Shown: positions 46,223 to 57,116, numbered from the stretch's first letter. The stretch: DNA of 64,000 bases from Anisus vortex (GCA_949126835.1 OX421497.1:3775024-3839023), one strand, 5' to 3'. The notes: generated by a model not told the origin, from the letters alone. Numbers and translations are program-made.

Positions 46223-47400
46223 TAAAGAAGATTATTGCATCCTACGCTTATCCGTGGTCCGACTCCAGTCTTGCATTTTTATTAATGTTTTAAATGATGT
46301 TAAGTTACTGGTTTTCCTGGTTTGTTCGGGCAACCCATTCCAGGTTCGGATGCCAGTCGGGAAGAAAGAGTAGGCCACTTATATGCATTGTTTCTCGCAT
46401 TAGGGATAAGGAAAGTGTTTTTGTCCTTATTATGTTTATCTGAGCATTGTAACAGGTTGTTATTGGGTTGTATTTCTAAATTAGAGCTTAATGCCTTATG
46501 TATTATTACTACTTTACTCTTTGCTCTTCTGTCCTCTAGTGCAGGGGTCGGCAACCTTGGACATGCGTGGCAGACTTGTCACGCAGAGCGATTTTAAATG
46601 GCACGCGAGAGACCTCCAAGAAATGTGTGTTGCTGGGGTTATTTTTTTCGATAGTGAATGAGTTGAACTGTTGAAGCCGATGTTCCTGAACGACAGCGAA
46701 TATTTCAGTGAGTTGAGCTTGCATATACAAGGACAGGATCAAACAGCACTTGAACTGTTAGACCACTGGGCCGGATTAGCATTGAAACTGGACATATCTT
46801 GCAGTGAATTTAAGTTCAAAACACTTAACTATATGTACTTCCCTTATTTATGGCATCACTATCACTTGTCTATAGAAACAAATTTGGAAACTCGATTTTA
46901 ATAAAAGGGAGATAATTAACCCGTTTTATTTGCGTTAATATTTCTAATGTTTCATATTTTTTCTTTTATAAAACAATAAATGATTTACAACTTAGCACTC
47001 TAAAATTATCAAACTGTAAAAGATAGTTGAAAATTTTATAATTTATTATGAATAAAGAATTTATAATATGTACATTCTTAAAGATTACATTAACTACCCA
47101 GTTTGTATGACTACTTTGTATCTATCACGCTTAACGCTAATGGGTCGATAGGTTATTAATATGATACAGAGAATATTTCAGTTAAACTGAGATGAAGATA
47201 TAATTAATGTATGGCCGGTTGACCTTCAGGCGGATGGCACGGCGAATGATTTAGAAATCCTAGTGTGGCACACCACTAGGCAAAGGTTGTCGACCCCTGC
47301 TCTAGTGTTTCTAGATTTAGTGATTCAACTATTGGAGTTACTCTTGACAGTTGTGAATATTCGCAAGTAACGAACCTTGCAGCTGAATGTGTTCTAAAGA
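46222..47400 (-). mobile_element. LINE-B 3' region split by a hAT
   Basis: LINE-B runs 46222-46541 and resumes at 47300-47400 (TCTAGTGTTTCTAGATTTAG), exactly as in the uninterrupted copies at 40615 and 54040. It abuts the LINE-C tail. The minus strand retains a broken version of the GIRxWNxLP tail. Confidence 0.78.
46542..47299 (+). mobile_element. 758-bp hAT element with perfect 8-bp TSD
   Basis: Ends CAGGGGTCGGCAACCTT and AAAGGTTGTCGACCCCTG. CTCTAGTG flanks both sides (46534-46541 and 47300-47307), and the uninterrupted LINE sequence confirms the site. The + strand at 46671-46745 encodes KPMFLNDSEYFSELSLHIQG, resembling an internal stretch of hAT transposases. No complete transposase survives, so the element is non-autonomous. 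Confidence 0.92.
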
Positions 47401-48449
47401 ATTGGTTCGAACAATATAACGAGTTCTCCTTATCACAGAATTTATGAGAGAATTCTGAGAGAGCAATTCTTATCCTTATACACTCGCTTTTTTATTTAAA
47501 ATCAATTTCATTTTTCCTTTTCCCAACAATAAAATGAAGATATTTGAGTTTTCCGGAGATTTAGCGTAACGCTCATCGCATACGCACCGCACATCAAAGC
47601 AATCCATCGTGCATTCTAGGACAGACAAGTTGCATCAATTTCTATTAATATTATTTTTTGGGGTGTGTGTGTTATTCTTTGATCATAAATATTTCGTTTT
47701 TTTTATTATTTACAATTATTTGGATATTTTCATTCCTGTCATTTACCTGAAAATTCCGTCTAAAGATTTAAGAACTTAATAAGGACATTTTTTTTTAAAT
47801 ATTTCTATCATGACTTGAATATATATTAAGTTGCAGAGGTTCGGGGTTCAGGAGTGTGTGTGTGGGGGGGGGGGTGGGTTCGAATGCTAAACATAAATGT
47901 TGTACTCTTTTTCTTCTTCTAATCGTTTCTTTGCTTTCGGATTTTGGAGGGTGTGGGGGTGGAGATATTTTGGCACATCCTCCAGGTTTTATCGCACTCG
48001 GTGTGTGTTATTACAGGTAGTTCACGAGAAGTGATAACCTTGGTATCGCTAGACACCTGTAAAATTGATATGTTTGTTGTTGTTTTTTAAATGATAAATA
48101 ACGTTACCGTTGAATGATAGCTGTATTCATTTCGTCTCTGTGATCTCAATAAAACTGATAGGAATATTTCGTGTTCGATATATTATAAGCTTTATTGTTG
48201 ATTGAAGAACGCAAGCATGTCAAATATACTTGTACGATATCTTCTTCTTCTATTAGCCAGTCTGCGGAGCTGTTTGCTCTCTTGCAGTCAATGCCAGACA
48301 CATGTATTTACATGTCTTTTTCAGTTGTTCCATAACTTGTATGACATTTCAAAATATAAAACAGCATTAGCTTACTCTAGAATGAAGGAAGTCATGTGTT
48401 GTTGTAGCACAGTATTCTAACGTGGATTTAACAAAAGTAAGCCTTTCTT
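47401..48449. other. unassigned sequence
   Basis: A GT and G run at 47855-47875. No gene or family recognised. Confidence 0.35.
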
Positions 48450-48560
48450 GGGGTTGGTCATTGTGCTGGCCACAAAATCCCCCGGTATGCCTTAGCCATT
48501 GAAACTGGTGATCGCTGCTTCACCGGCCATATGATCAATTAGTTCCTACGGGTACTTATC
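48450..48560 (+). mobile_element. tRNA-derived SINE, 3' part only
   Basis: TGTGCTGGCCACAAAATCCC, GAAACTGGTGATCGCTGCTT and CACCGGCCATATGATCAATT are clear. No head is present. Confidence 0.75.
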
Positions 48561-48591
48561 TTGAAATTAGCGTGTTGTTTTTCACTCTTAA

Positions 48592-48787
48592 CAGTGCCGC
48601 TGCTAGGGATTTGGGGGCCCGGGGGGGGGGGCTTGGCCTCTTTAGGGGCCCCTGCAGTTTGACATTCGACATTATGATATGAGAAAAAATAAATTCGGAC
48701 ACTCCTTTGGGGGCCCCCCCTCAAGTAGGGGCCCGGGGTGACTTTCAAATTTGGACCCCCCCTCCCCCTCCCCTAGCTACGCCACTG
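48592..48787 (-). mobile_element. mini-hAT (CAGTGGCGTAGC ends), 196 bp
   Basis: Reverse orientation of the 23092-23280 element: starts CAGTGCCGCTGCTAGG and ends CTAGCTACGCCACTG. The flanks ACTCTTAA and TCTCTTAA differ at one of eight bases. Its right half has GGGGGCCCCCCCTCAAGTAG, complementary to the left. Confidence 0.85.
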
Positions 48788-48794
48788 TCTCTTA

Positions 48795-48945
48795 AATACA
48801 AACGATCTTTTTTTGTTTTTATAGGTTTTTTGCCTACAACGCTTATCCGCGGTTTTAGTCTTAATGTTTTATATTTTGATAAGGGTTTTAAATACTGCTA
48901 AGTTGTTGGATTTAGTGTTTTGTTAGACAACCAATCATAGGCCAC
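48795..48945 (-). mobile_element. degraded LINE-B fragment
   Basis: CGCTTATCCGCGGTTTTAGT, TAAGGGTTTTAAATACTGCT and GTTAGACAACCAATCATAG follow the order of LINE-B, with many substitutions. Confidence 0.5.
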
Positions 48946-50142
48946 CAAGCCACCAAGCCCCTGATATTATTCGGATAGAAAGACGGCCTGCAAACAGAAC
49001 AATGTCTTTTTTTGTGTGGATATTTCTACTTTCAACTGGAAATTATATAATTATATAAATATAATTATTATGGAGATTATAATTCTTCCCTTAGCTGATT
49101 TCATATGTATAGAAGCGGAATTGTACCTGGTCCTTATATACAAATAGGTATAATATTGCTGCAGGGTCATTACTTTCAATACACACAAGCCCAGACTATG
49201 CCTTCGTCACAGCAATAGGCTGCTACCAAATACCTTTTCATAAAATGCGGGACAATTGTCCATTTTTCCCATCGCCGGTACTCTGTGCCCATTGGTAGGC
49301 TACTATTGTTACAGAATATGTCCGTTTTGTTATTTAGCATATTTTATGCTGAACAATCTACTCAAATACCGATTTAAGACTTGGTCATAAAAGAAAAAGC
49401 CAAAAAAAAACCAATCTAGCCTTCCGTTTCTGAAGTTCAGGGCGTAAACGCTGGAAAAGGGAGAGGGTCAAGATACGAGGGCGCAAAAAGGACTCTGTCA
49501 AAGAAACGCCGCTTAATGCAAGGTACGGTGTCCGCAGTCACGTGCCTACTATGCCGGACATTCCTACACACCAATGGCACAGGGTTCGAAGCCGGAAATG
49601 TATACTTCTGGAGATTAACCATAAATCGACCTTGAGTCAGGTAGCTGACGTTAGATTTAAGAACAAAATAGGTATGGCTACGTACTTTTTTTTCTGGCCA
49701 CACAATCCGCCTTGTAAGCCGAGGCCACACATAACAAAACAACAACAAAATAGTGGCTTCCAGTTCACAATCCTCATGGATGACATGAAAAGGATTAGAT
49801 TCACACACCTGCAGAAATGGAATCCTGTCGACAAAGTTCGTGTGCAGAATTCCACCTCCAGTTTGCATGCTGGGATTGATGTGAGGTCGATTAACAACAA
49901 CACGGACTGGTAAGAAGCCATTAAGTCACCATACCCCCCTTACGCCTCCAACCTCAAAACACATCAAGCCGTCAACGATTATTCCTTTCTCTTTCATTCC
50001 TCTAGACATATTCCATCCCTTTGAAGTACGCAGGCGGCAGAAGACGAGCTCTGTTGTTACGAATGCAGCCTTCCCCCCCCCTCACCTCCGCCGCGCACCG
50101 AGATTCATTTCTTTTGGTGAGTTTCATACCGATGACCTAAAG
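48946..50142. other. unassigned, with a SINE-core scrap
   Basis: At 49690-49732 CTGGCCACACAATCCGCC and GCCGAGGCCACACA echo the SINE core. ORFs at 49437-49921 show no domain. Nothing else recognised. Confidence 0.35.
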
Positions 50143-50351
50143 CAGGCGTCAGCAACTTATACCACGCGTGCCAGTCTTGACATTCAGGTCGATTTTCATT
50201 GGCACTTGAGAGACCCCCAAAAAACGGCAATTCAAGTTCTCTTCTACAAGATTGTATGTTCTAGAGCAAAATGAATTGTAAGCTTTTGGCACGCTGAATG
50301 AATTAGAAATACTACTTCGACACACTAGTATCAAAAGTGTGCCGACCTCTG
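50143..50351 (+). mobile_element. hAT MITE, 209 bp, near-perfect TSD
   Basis: CAGGCGTCAGCAACTTATAC to GTGTGCCGACCTCTG. The flanks ACCTAAAG (50135-50142) and ACCTAGAG (50352-50359) match at 7 of 8. The shared interior GCACGCTGAATGAATTAGAA identifies the family. Confidence 0.82.
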
Positions 50352-50629
50352 ACCTAGAGGATCAGTAAATGTCTTCTTTGACCTTTGACCCTGCTCATGT
50401 GGGCAGGGCACTGGTAATGGTAACGTGACCACCGGAGTCAGTTCGCTAAATGTGGACTCCTGGGCTTTTTAATTATCATTAGCTGTTCAGTTTTTTTCTT
50501 TGTACGATATTATTGATGGCCCACAGGTGCGCCAGCGCACATCTCTGGTGGCACGCAGTTATCTGGCCATAGTCTTGGACCGAATATTACCATGGCAACC
50601 AGTGAAGTTTCATTTCATAGCAGACACAC
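50352..50629. other. unassigned sequence before the 16-bp array
   Basis: The ORF starting at 50500 gives about 40 codons of non-repetitive sequence (RQRTSLVARSYLAIVLDRI) before running into the array. I see no known domain in it. Confidence 0.35.
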
Positions 50630-51968
50630 ACATGGTCAGACACACTTATGGTCAGACACACACATGGTCAGATACAGACATGGTCAGACACACACATGGT
50701 CAGACACACACATGGTCAGATACACACACGGAAAGACACACACATGGTCAGACACACACATGGTCAGACACACACACACATGGTCAGACACACACATGGT
50801 CAGACACACACATGGTCAGCCACACATGGTCAGACACACATGGTCAGACACACACATGGTCAGACACACATGGTCAGACACACATGGTCAGACACACACA
50901 TGGTCAGACACACACACACGGTCAGACACACACATGGTCAGACACACATGGTCAGACACACACGGTCAGACACATGCATGGTCAGACACACATGGTCAGA
51001 CACACACATGGTCAGACACACACATGGTCAGACACACACATGGTCACACACACACATGGTCAGACACACACATGGTCAGATACACACACGGTCAGACACA
51101 CACACGGTCAGACACACACATGGTCAGACACACACAAGGTCAGACACACATGGTCAGACACACACACGGTCAGACACACACACGGTCAGACACACACATG
51201 GTCAGACTTACACACGGTCAGACACACACACGGTCAGACACACACATGGTCAGACACACACATGGTCAGACACACACATGGACAGACACACACATGGTCA
51301 GACACACACATGGTCAGACACACACATGGTCAGACACACACATGGTCAGACACACACATGGTCAGACACACACATGGTCAGACACACACATGGTCAGACA
51401 CATACATGGTCAGACACACACACATGGTCAGACACACACATGGTCAGACACACGCACACGGTCAGACACACACATGGTCAGATGCACACACGGTCAGACA
51501 CACACATGGTCAGACACACACATGGTCAGATACCTACATGGTCAGACACACACATGTTCAGACACACTTATGGTCAGACACACACACGGTCAGACACACA
51601 CATGGTCAGACACACACATGGTCAGACACACACATGGTCAGACACACACATGGTCAGACACACACATGGTCAGACACACACATGGTCAGACACACACATG
51701 GTCAGACACACACACATGGTCAGACACACACATGGTCAGACACACGCACACGGTCAGACACACACATGGTCAGATGCACACACGGTCAGACACACACATG
51801 GTCAGACACACACATGGTCAGATACACACATGGTCAGACACACACATGTTCAGACACACTTATGGTCAGACACACACACGGTCAGACACACACATGGTCA
51901 GACACACACATGGTCAGACACACACATGGTCAGACACACACATGGTCAGACACACACACGGTCAGATC
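50630..51968. repeat. 16-bp minisatellite, about 80 copies
   Basis: The unit is ATGGTCAGACACACAC, with CACGGTCAG, TTATGGTCAG and length variants of 14-18 bp. A higher-order copy exists: the block beginning GATGCACACACGGTCAG at 51481 recurs at 51773, 292 bp away, including the unusual ATGTTCAGACACACTTATGG. All three + frames stay open for about 480-520 codons with the same H-G-Q-T-H/M-V-R-H/W-S-D-T peptide, an artefact of a period not divisible by 3. Confidence 0.97.
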
Positions 51969-51999
51969 AAGACAATCGTAAGTATTTACGATTGTCTTG
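51968..51999. other. perfect 14-bp stem, 4-nt loop hairpin
   Basis: CAAGACAATCGTAA, loop GTAT, then TTACGATTGTCTTG. It lies exactly at the right end of the 16-bp array and is followed by one more GGTCAGACACACA piece. Confidence 0.95.
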
Positions 52000-52406
52000 G
52001 TCAGACACACATTCTTTTAAAAATAAGTACAACGGTAAATTCTCTCTACTGGGTCCTCGAATTGTGTCAATCAGGGGTTCAGCTCACGGTGTTTAAGGAA
52101 ACCTTGGCGGGTCGCACCTGGACCAAGCCAACAGGCTTAAGATTTTTGAGCAATTAGGAGTTAGAATATAGGTCCACTGGTGTTTTTTCTTAAGTACCAA
52201 AGAGTAGATTAAATCTGTTCCTGCGTCTGTTATGTGACTATGGTTTGAAGAGGAGAGTAAGTGGAGATACTGTCTTAACAGTAGACAACCAATCAACCCG
52301 AACTAATCAAATTGTAAGTGTTTGTACTTTCTTGTTGGTTTTTAGAAATGTTTTTTCATCATAATTTTATTAACAAGAAAACCATAAAAACACAGTTTTT
52401 ATTATA
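52000..52406. other. unassigned sequence
   Basis: Nothing recognised between the array and the mariner-like MITE. Confidence 0.35.
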
Positions 52407-52951
52407 CTCCCTTTCTTTTTAAACTAAGTTTACCATTTTTTCCACTTCACTACAAAACTAAAATTTCGAATCTGTAATGTCGGCAAATACATATCTAATT
52501 ATAACGATTGCGCATTTTTCTTTTAAATGCATGAAGCCACGAACGTGGCGTTGCTTTTGCGCATCCTTTTTTTTATAGCTTTGGCTCGCAAAAAACATAA
52601 AAAGATAACTCGCTTTGTTTCGGCTACATTGTGTCGTTTTCATTCTATTTATTTCGTAAAAACGAACATATCCGAGAAATGTTTACTTACTTCCGTCTCT
52701 TCCGGGAGAGGCAGCCATGTTGGGCGTGGAATATATTCCTCGATTCGCAAATTGGTCAAATGAATTCGTGACTATTCCAAACGCTATGATGCTGAAAATT
52801 TGATAGAATGTATTGTTAGTCTAGACAAGTCTGCTGTGCAAGTTTTAGCTCGATTGGACGACGGGAAGTGGTCGAAAAATCGATGCAAAGTTTTGCTAAC
52901 AACCAAGCAAGCAAGCAGACAGACAGAAAATATAACTTAATAGAAAGGGAG
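52407..52951. mobile_element. 545-bp mariner-like MITE with TA target
   Basis: CTCCCTTTCT at the left and AGAAAGGGAG at the right are perfect inverses, each next to TA (52405-52406 and 52952-52953). Inner ends also match (TTTTTAA and TTAAT). Near the right end it has AAGCAAGCAAGCAGACAGAC repeats. There is no transposase. TA target and short TIRs fit the Tc1/mariner group. Confidence 0.7.
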
Positions 52952-53049
52952 TAAAAACAAAACACATTACTATTTTCCTTTCGCCCACCAAATGTGATGT
53001 AATAAATGTGTATCGCTTCAATTGATGTGATGGTAAATCTATCTATCTA

Positions 53050-53322
53050 TCTATATATATATAAAGTAGAGTGTGTGTGTGGTATCCCATTCCCATTGGT
53101 TAATTGGAAGACACGTGACCTTATTGTCTCATATTTTGCTTTTGCGATTATAATATTTATTTAAAATTTCCTAAATGTTTTCAGTAAATAATAATTATAT
53201 TTTTTTTTTAATTATTATATCTATATCTTTCTGTAGTGTCATTGTAGTTTATGAAATGTTTATCTGTAGCTTATATAGGCCTATTTAATTTTACCCCGGG
53301 CAACGCCGGGGAATTTAGCTTG
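53050..53322 (+). mobile_element. Helitron-like element H2, without the tRNA module
   Basis: It starts TCTATATATATATAAAGTAG after an A and ends CCCCGGGCAACGCCGGGG plus AATTTAGCTTG before a T, as expected for A^T insertion. GACACGTGACCTTATTG and TTTTCAGTAAATAATAATTA are shared with H1 and H3. The segment holding the tRNA-like module in H1 is missing here. Confidence 0.68.
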
Positions 53323-53384
53323 TATTGAATTTAAAAAAATAAACAACACGCATAGAGACTTGGATTTATTACTATAGTTTAAAC

Positions 53385-53577
53385 CAGGGTTTGGCAACCT
53401 ACGACACGCGTATCAGACTTGGCACGCCAAGGGATTTTCAATGGCACGCGGAAGAGGCCCCAAAATGTCTCTTCTACAAGAAATTCAGTGCTACAGCAGA
53501 ATTACTTTTAGGCTGTTGGCACGCTTAATGGATTAGAAATCCTACTTTGGCACACTCGTATCAAAAGGTTGCCAATG
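53385..53577 (+). mobile_element. hAT MITE, 193 bp, near-perfect TSD
   Basis: CAGGGTTTGGCAACCTACGA to AAAAGGTTGCCAATG. The flanks are GTTTAAAC (53377-53384) and GTTTAAAT (53578-53585), 7 of 8. The body is that of the 17264 and 50143 copies. Confidence 0.82.
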
Positions 53578-53924
53578 GTTTAAATGGTTTGAGTTAATGT
53601 AATCTGTTATCTATAATAGTTGCCACTGTCAGTGAAACTCAAAAAAACTCCACAAAAAAACGCGGTTATAGCTCCACTATTTATTTGCACTATAATGTAA
53701 AGATAGACACGGAAAGCATTATAAGCAGTGATCGGTACAAAAGAATGAATAAGACCCGGACAAAAATCATCCTGATGCAAAGAATGCCTAGATGTCTTAT
53801 CTATAAAAATTAAATTTCCTAAACACTGACCTTTAATTACATTCAAGTGACTTGGATTCTAACTACAGGGATTTTGTTTATTCCTATAGATAGCTTACAT
53901 GGATAAGTGAAGTGTGTTTAAAAA
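53578..53924. other. unassigned sequence
   Basis: Nothing recognised. Confidence 0.35.
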
Positions 53925-54130
53925 GTTCCTGGCCCTGTGTCTATCCGAGCCCTGCAACAGGTTGTTTTTGGGTTGTATTTATAAATTAGAGTTTAATGCC
54001 TTATGTATTATTACTACTTTACTCTTTGCCCTTCTGTCCTCTAGTGTTTCTAGATTTAGTGATTTGACTAATGGTGTTACTCTTGTCAGTTGTGAATATT
54101 CGCTAGTAACGAACCTTGCAGCTCTTTTTT
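53925..54130 (-). mobile_element. LINE-B fragment
   Basis: GCAACAGGTTGTTTTTGGGT, TTAGAGTTTAATGCCTTATG, TCTGTCCTCTAGTGTTTCTA and TCGCTAGTAACGAACCTTGC match 46450-46540 plus 47300-47390. It shows the empty hAT site. Confidence 0.75.
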
Positions 54131-54232
54131 TGCATCATAGCTACGTGTAAATTTATTAAAGGGAAGCTCGATCCATTCTTTTTATAAACCAGTGATTATA
54201 ATCAGTACATTATTTGGCACAATTGTTTAAGA

Positions 54233-55000
54233 AAAGATAAGATAAGATTGCTTTATTGATCCAAATAAATGGAAATTTGATTTGATTACATGAATTCCGT
54301 TTTTCAGCATACTTAAAACAATATTAAAGAACCATTTGTACTCAAACACAATAGACATTCGCGCAAACTATCATATCATTTATCATACAAGAAAAAAGTA
54401 GGCCTATCATTTAGGAGTTAGCTATTGAGCCATTGTATTTCCTGGCTGAAAGATGATTCTTTTGAAAGAGTCTCACTGACAGTGGAACAAAAGAGTTCTT
54501 AAATCTCTCTGTTCTTGCTCTTATTGAAAGAAGCCGACCACTTCGACTAGATATTATGTAACTATCATGAAGCGGGTGTGCATGATCTTGGAGGATTTTA
54601 TCAATCATAGACAGGCACCTTGAACTGAAAATATCCGCAAGAGATGGTAATTCTGTCTGTGTAGTACGAGAGGCTTTGTTTATTAGGCGGTCTATCCGAT
54701 GTTTGTTCAATGTGGTGGTATTACCATACCAGCAGGAGATTGCAAAGGTTATGATGCTACCAACAGTCGCTGAGTAAAAGAGATTCATAATGGTGATCTC
54801 TATTTGAAATGTTTTTAGTTTACTAAGACAGAAAAGTCGTTGGTGCATTTTCTTACAGAGGCTTTGGCAGTGGTCAAACCAAGTCAGTTTGTCAGTAATT
54901 GTGACGCCAAGATATTTATATTGCGAGACTTGATCTATTATTTGGCTGTTTATGTGCAAATCAGCCAGCTTGTGTTTCTCCTTCCGTTTTACATCACAAA
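54233..55000 (-). mobile_element. LINE-D, 3' part (about 770 bp)
   Basis: The minus-strand element carries a reverse-transcriptase C-terminal region (next entry), then a non-coding end with AATAAAGCAATC and TTATC repeats. The 5' truncation is at about 55000. Confidence 0.85.
54411..54995 (-). pseudogene. LINE-D reverse-transcriptase C-terminal part
   Basis: An open frame of about 190 codons ends at 54411. It has YKYLGVTITDKLTWFDHC, KKMHQRLFCLSKLKTF, FAISCWYGN, INKASRTTQTELPSL and SGRLLSIRARTERFKNSF. This order (thumb region through the R-F-K-N-S-F end) is typical of CR1/L2/Rex-type LINE ORF2. The frame continues upstream of the TTG at 54957-54959 to about 54995 with HKLADLH, so the listed start is not a real initiation site. 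The catalytic YxDD part is lost with the 5' truncation. No frameshift is visible, suggesting a relatively recent insertion. Confidence 0.85.
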
Positions 55001-55107
55001 CTTGTATTAAAATATAAATATATATATTAAAGTAAGCTTTGTATTCTTATACACATCGCAAGGGAAATAATCCTGTCAATTGAAAGAAATATTATTTCAG
55101 TAGTATT

Positions 55108-55270
55108 AAGTAAAGTACCCGTCAGACCAAATTGATCATAGGTTCACCTGTTTCAGTGGCCACGGAAAACTAGGGGATGTGAGGCCAGTTCAATGGGAGC
55201 TTTGACCAGGATTCGAACCCAGGACCTACGGTACGCCAGTCGAATGCGCTGTCTCTCGGCAAACGTACCC
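55108..55270 (-). mobile_element. tRNA-derived SINE with internal deletion
   Basis: The head (CCGAGAGACAGCGCATTCGA, B box GGTTCGAATCC) is joined directly to the 3' part (GGCCTCACATCCCC, GTGGCCACTGAAACAGGTGA, TTTGGTCTGACGGGTACTTT). About 90 bp of the body are missing. Confidence 0.8.
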
Positions 55271-56384
55271 CATCAATAGTATTGAAGTCCATAATTATTA
55301 TATTTATGAAAAAGGTATTATAATATGTTAAAAAAATGTACAAAGATAAAAACAATAGTGTTTCAAAAGAAATAATAGAGTATTATTATATAATACCCAA
55401 TGACAATGCCACATTTATTGCTAAGTACTGAAAAAAACAAAACAAAGAACACATGTTTATAAAGATTATAAAAAAAAAAACAAATGCCAAATCTAGCATA
55501 AAAATTACACAATTGGCAAACGCTGTTTCTTTAAATAAACAGAAAGTATGTTTTCTGAAAGCTTCGATGATCGGTCTTGGCCACTGAGCTATATATTATT
55601 ATACAGATCGCTATAGCGCATCCAATCGGGAATCTCCCGAGAGAATCCTTCACTCTCTACCAGCTCCCCCCTCTTTCTCGTTTTTTTTTCCCTTTAGAGA
55701 ATTCTAACCACGCTAATCAGTAAAGGGTATGGTGATTATGGGTGGAAGAGCTCTGCAATAAGGGAGGGGGGGGGGAGTAGGTAAGAAGGTTGGGCGGGGA
55801 GGGTGATGGAGAGTCAAACGTTAGTAGGACATTAACAACTAACAAACAAAAAATGCGCGAGCATCTGATAAACATTTGCAGACGGCTCACTGTTACCTGT
55901 TGTGAGTTTTTTCAGCAATTGTGTATTTACGCACGTGAGAAGCAGTACGCCAGAGAGATGTATGTACCACTTCCGTTTTAATTTTTTCTTGTTGACTTTT
56001 GCCCTTCGGAAGACTTATGCATAAGAAAAATGCGTAGAAACAACTTAATCATATTTTTTTTTAACCACTATAATATTCTTCGTGCGTTTCTTTCTTTAAA
56101 CAATGTAGTCAATACGTTTTTGTTGTTTATTTTTATAAATATTAATAGCGTATCACTACACCATTACAGATTTCACTTATGTCTGCTTTTTATATGGCTA
56201 ATTATGCCCCTTTACATTTACTTCTCTTTTTTTATGTTTCTAAAAATGTGGGTGGCAAAATGTAAAAATATTAAGAAGACTGATGCATAACGAAATGAAT
56301 ATAAACACCATAGTCGTGTTCTCTTTTATTTAAAATGTGCGTTTTCCTTTTTTTAAAATAGTGTCAATTCCTTTGTTTTAATTT
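55271..56384. other. unassigned AT-rich sequence
   Basis: No gene recognised. G run at about 55765-55775. The F/I/N-rich ORF at 56030-56290 is likely chance. Confidence 0.35.
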
Positions 56385-56615
56385 TCAGTGATATTATTTG
56401 AATATGAGGCGCCTTATTTATGAAACAGTTCACCTCAGACACTGTGAGAGAATGTGAGTCAAGAGGGTCTTTGAATACAAAACTTAAAGACCTTTCTCTT
56501 TGGCTAGTGGCTGTGTGCCTTACATACTAATATAACTACCACTGCAATTAACACCATGAGAGTACTGAGCATGTTAAATCGAATAGCATGGATAGAAGCG
56601 CTAAAAAAAAATGAC

Positions 56616-56646
<31 letters not shown>

Positions 56647-56648
56647 TT
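56385..56648 (+). mobile_element. LINE-A 3' end
   Basis: GGCGCCTTATTTATGAAACA, CACCTCAGACACTGTGAGAG, GACCTTTCTCTTTGGCTAGT and ACCATTATTATTATT follow the LINE-A order; an extra T run follows. Frames are broken. Confidence 0.75.
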
Positions 56649-56704
56649 TTTTTTTTTTTAAGCCTAATTAAGTCGTGTTTTTTATATTATCTTCGCAGTT
56701 ATAT

Positions 56705-56988
56705 CAAAGTCTATAATAAGATGGACCGCTAGATCTATTTTTAGTGCTTAACTGTTGTTGTTTTTTCAATGCGCAGCCGATAATGCTGTCCATAATGACT
56801 CCTAAACTTCCCTAAAGACTTCCGCTGTATTCAACTTTCGATTTTAATCGTAATTTTCCACTGAAAAAAATCATTGCGAATTACTAAACCAGAAGTCTAG
56901 AGGACAGGAAATTCCGAAACAGAGTAGTTTCAAGTTATCAAATAGCAGAAATATCAACGCAAGCAGTCCATCGTAATATAGTCTTTGG
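56705..56988 (+). mobile_element. 284-bp MITE with CAAAG ends, copy 1
   Basis: CAAAGTCTATAATAAGATGG and its inverse CCATCGTAATATAGTCTTTG form the termini. GTTATAT occurs on both sides (56698-56704 and 56989-56995), a 7-bp direct repeat. The interior TTCAACTTTCGATTTTAATC is found inverted in copy 2. Confidence 0.78.
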
Positions 56989-57035
56989 TTATATTTAGTC
57001 TTACTATGTGAGCGACAAGGAAATTATGTAGTATG

Positions 57036-57116
57036 TTAACCCTTACCCTACCGACCTACTTCTATCTATGCTGCCTTCAGTTCCGCTATATACGCGCCCG
57101 GGACTGTAAGGGTTAA
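57036..57116 (-). mobile_element. TTAA-flanked 73-bp micro-element, copy 3
   Basis: An exact 73-bp body between TTAA at 57036-57039 and 57113-57116. It is the inverse of copies 1 and 2 (GCTATATACGCGCCCGGGAC). Confidence 0.85.

Noticed and set aside
49437..49921. ORFs of 94-143 codons on both strands
   Set aside because: No domain seen, and a SINE-core scrap lies within; not supported as genes.
50500..52157. Three + strand ORFs of 482-521 codons rich in H, T, S, D
   Set aside because: The 16-bp period makes all frames equivalent. There is no domain and no codon bias independent of the repeat.
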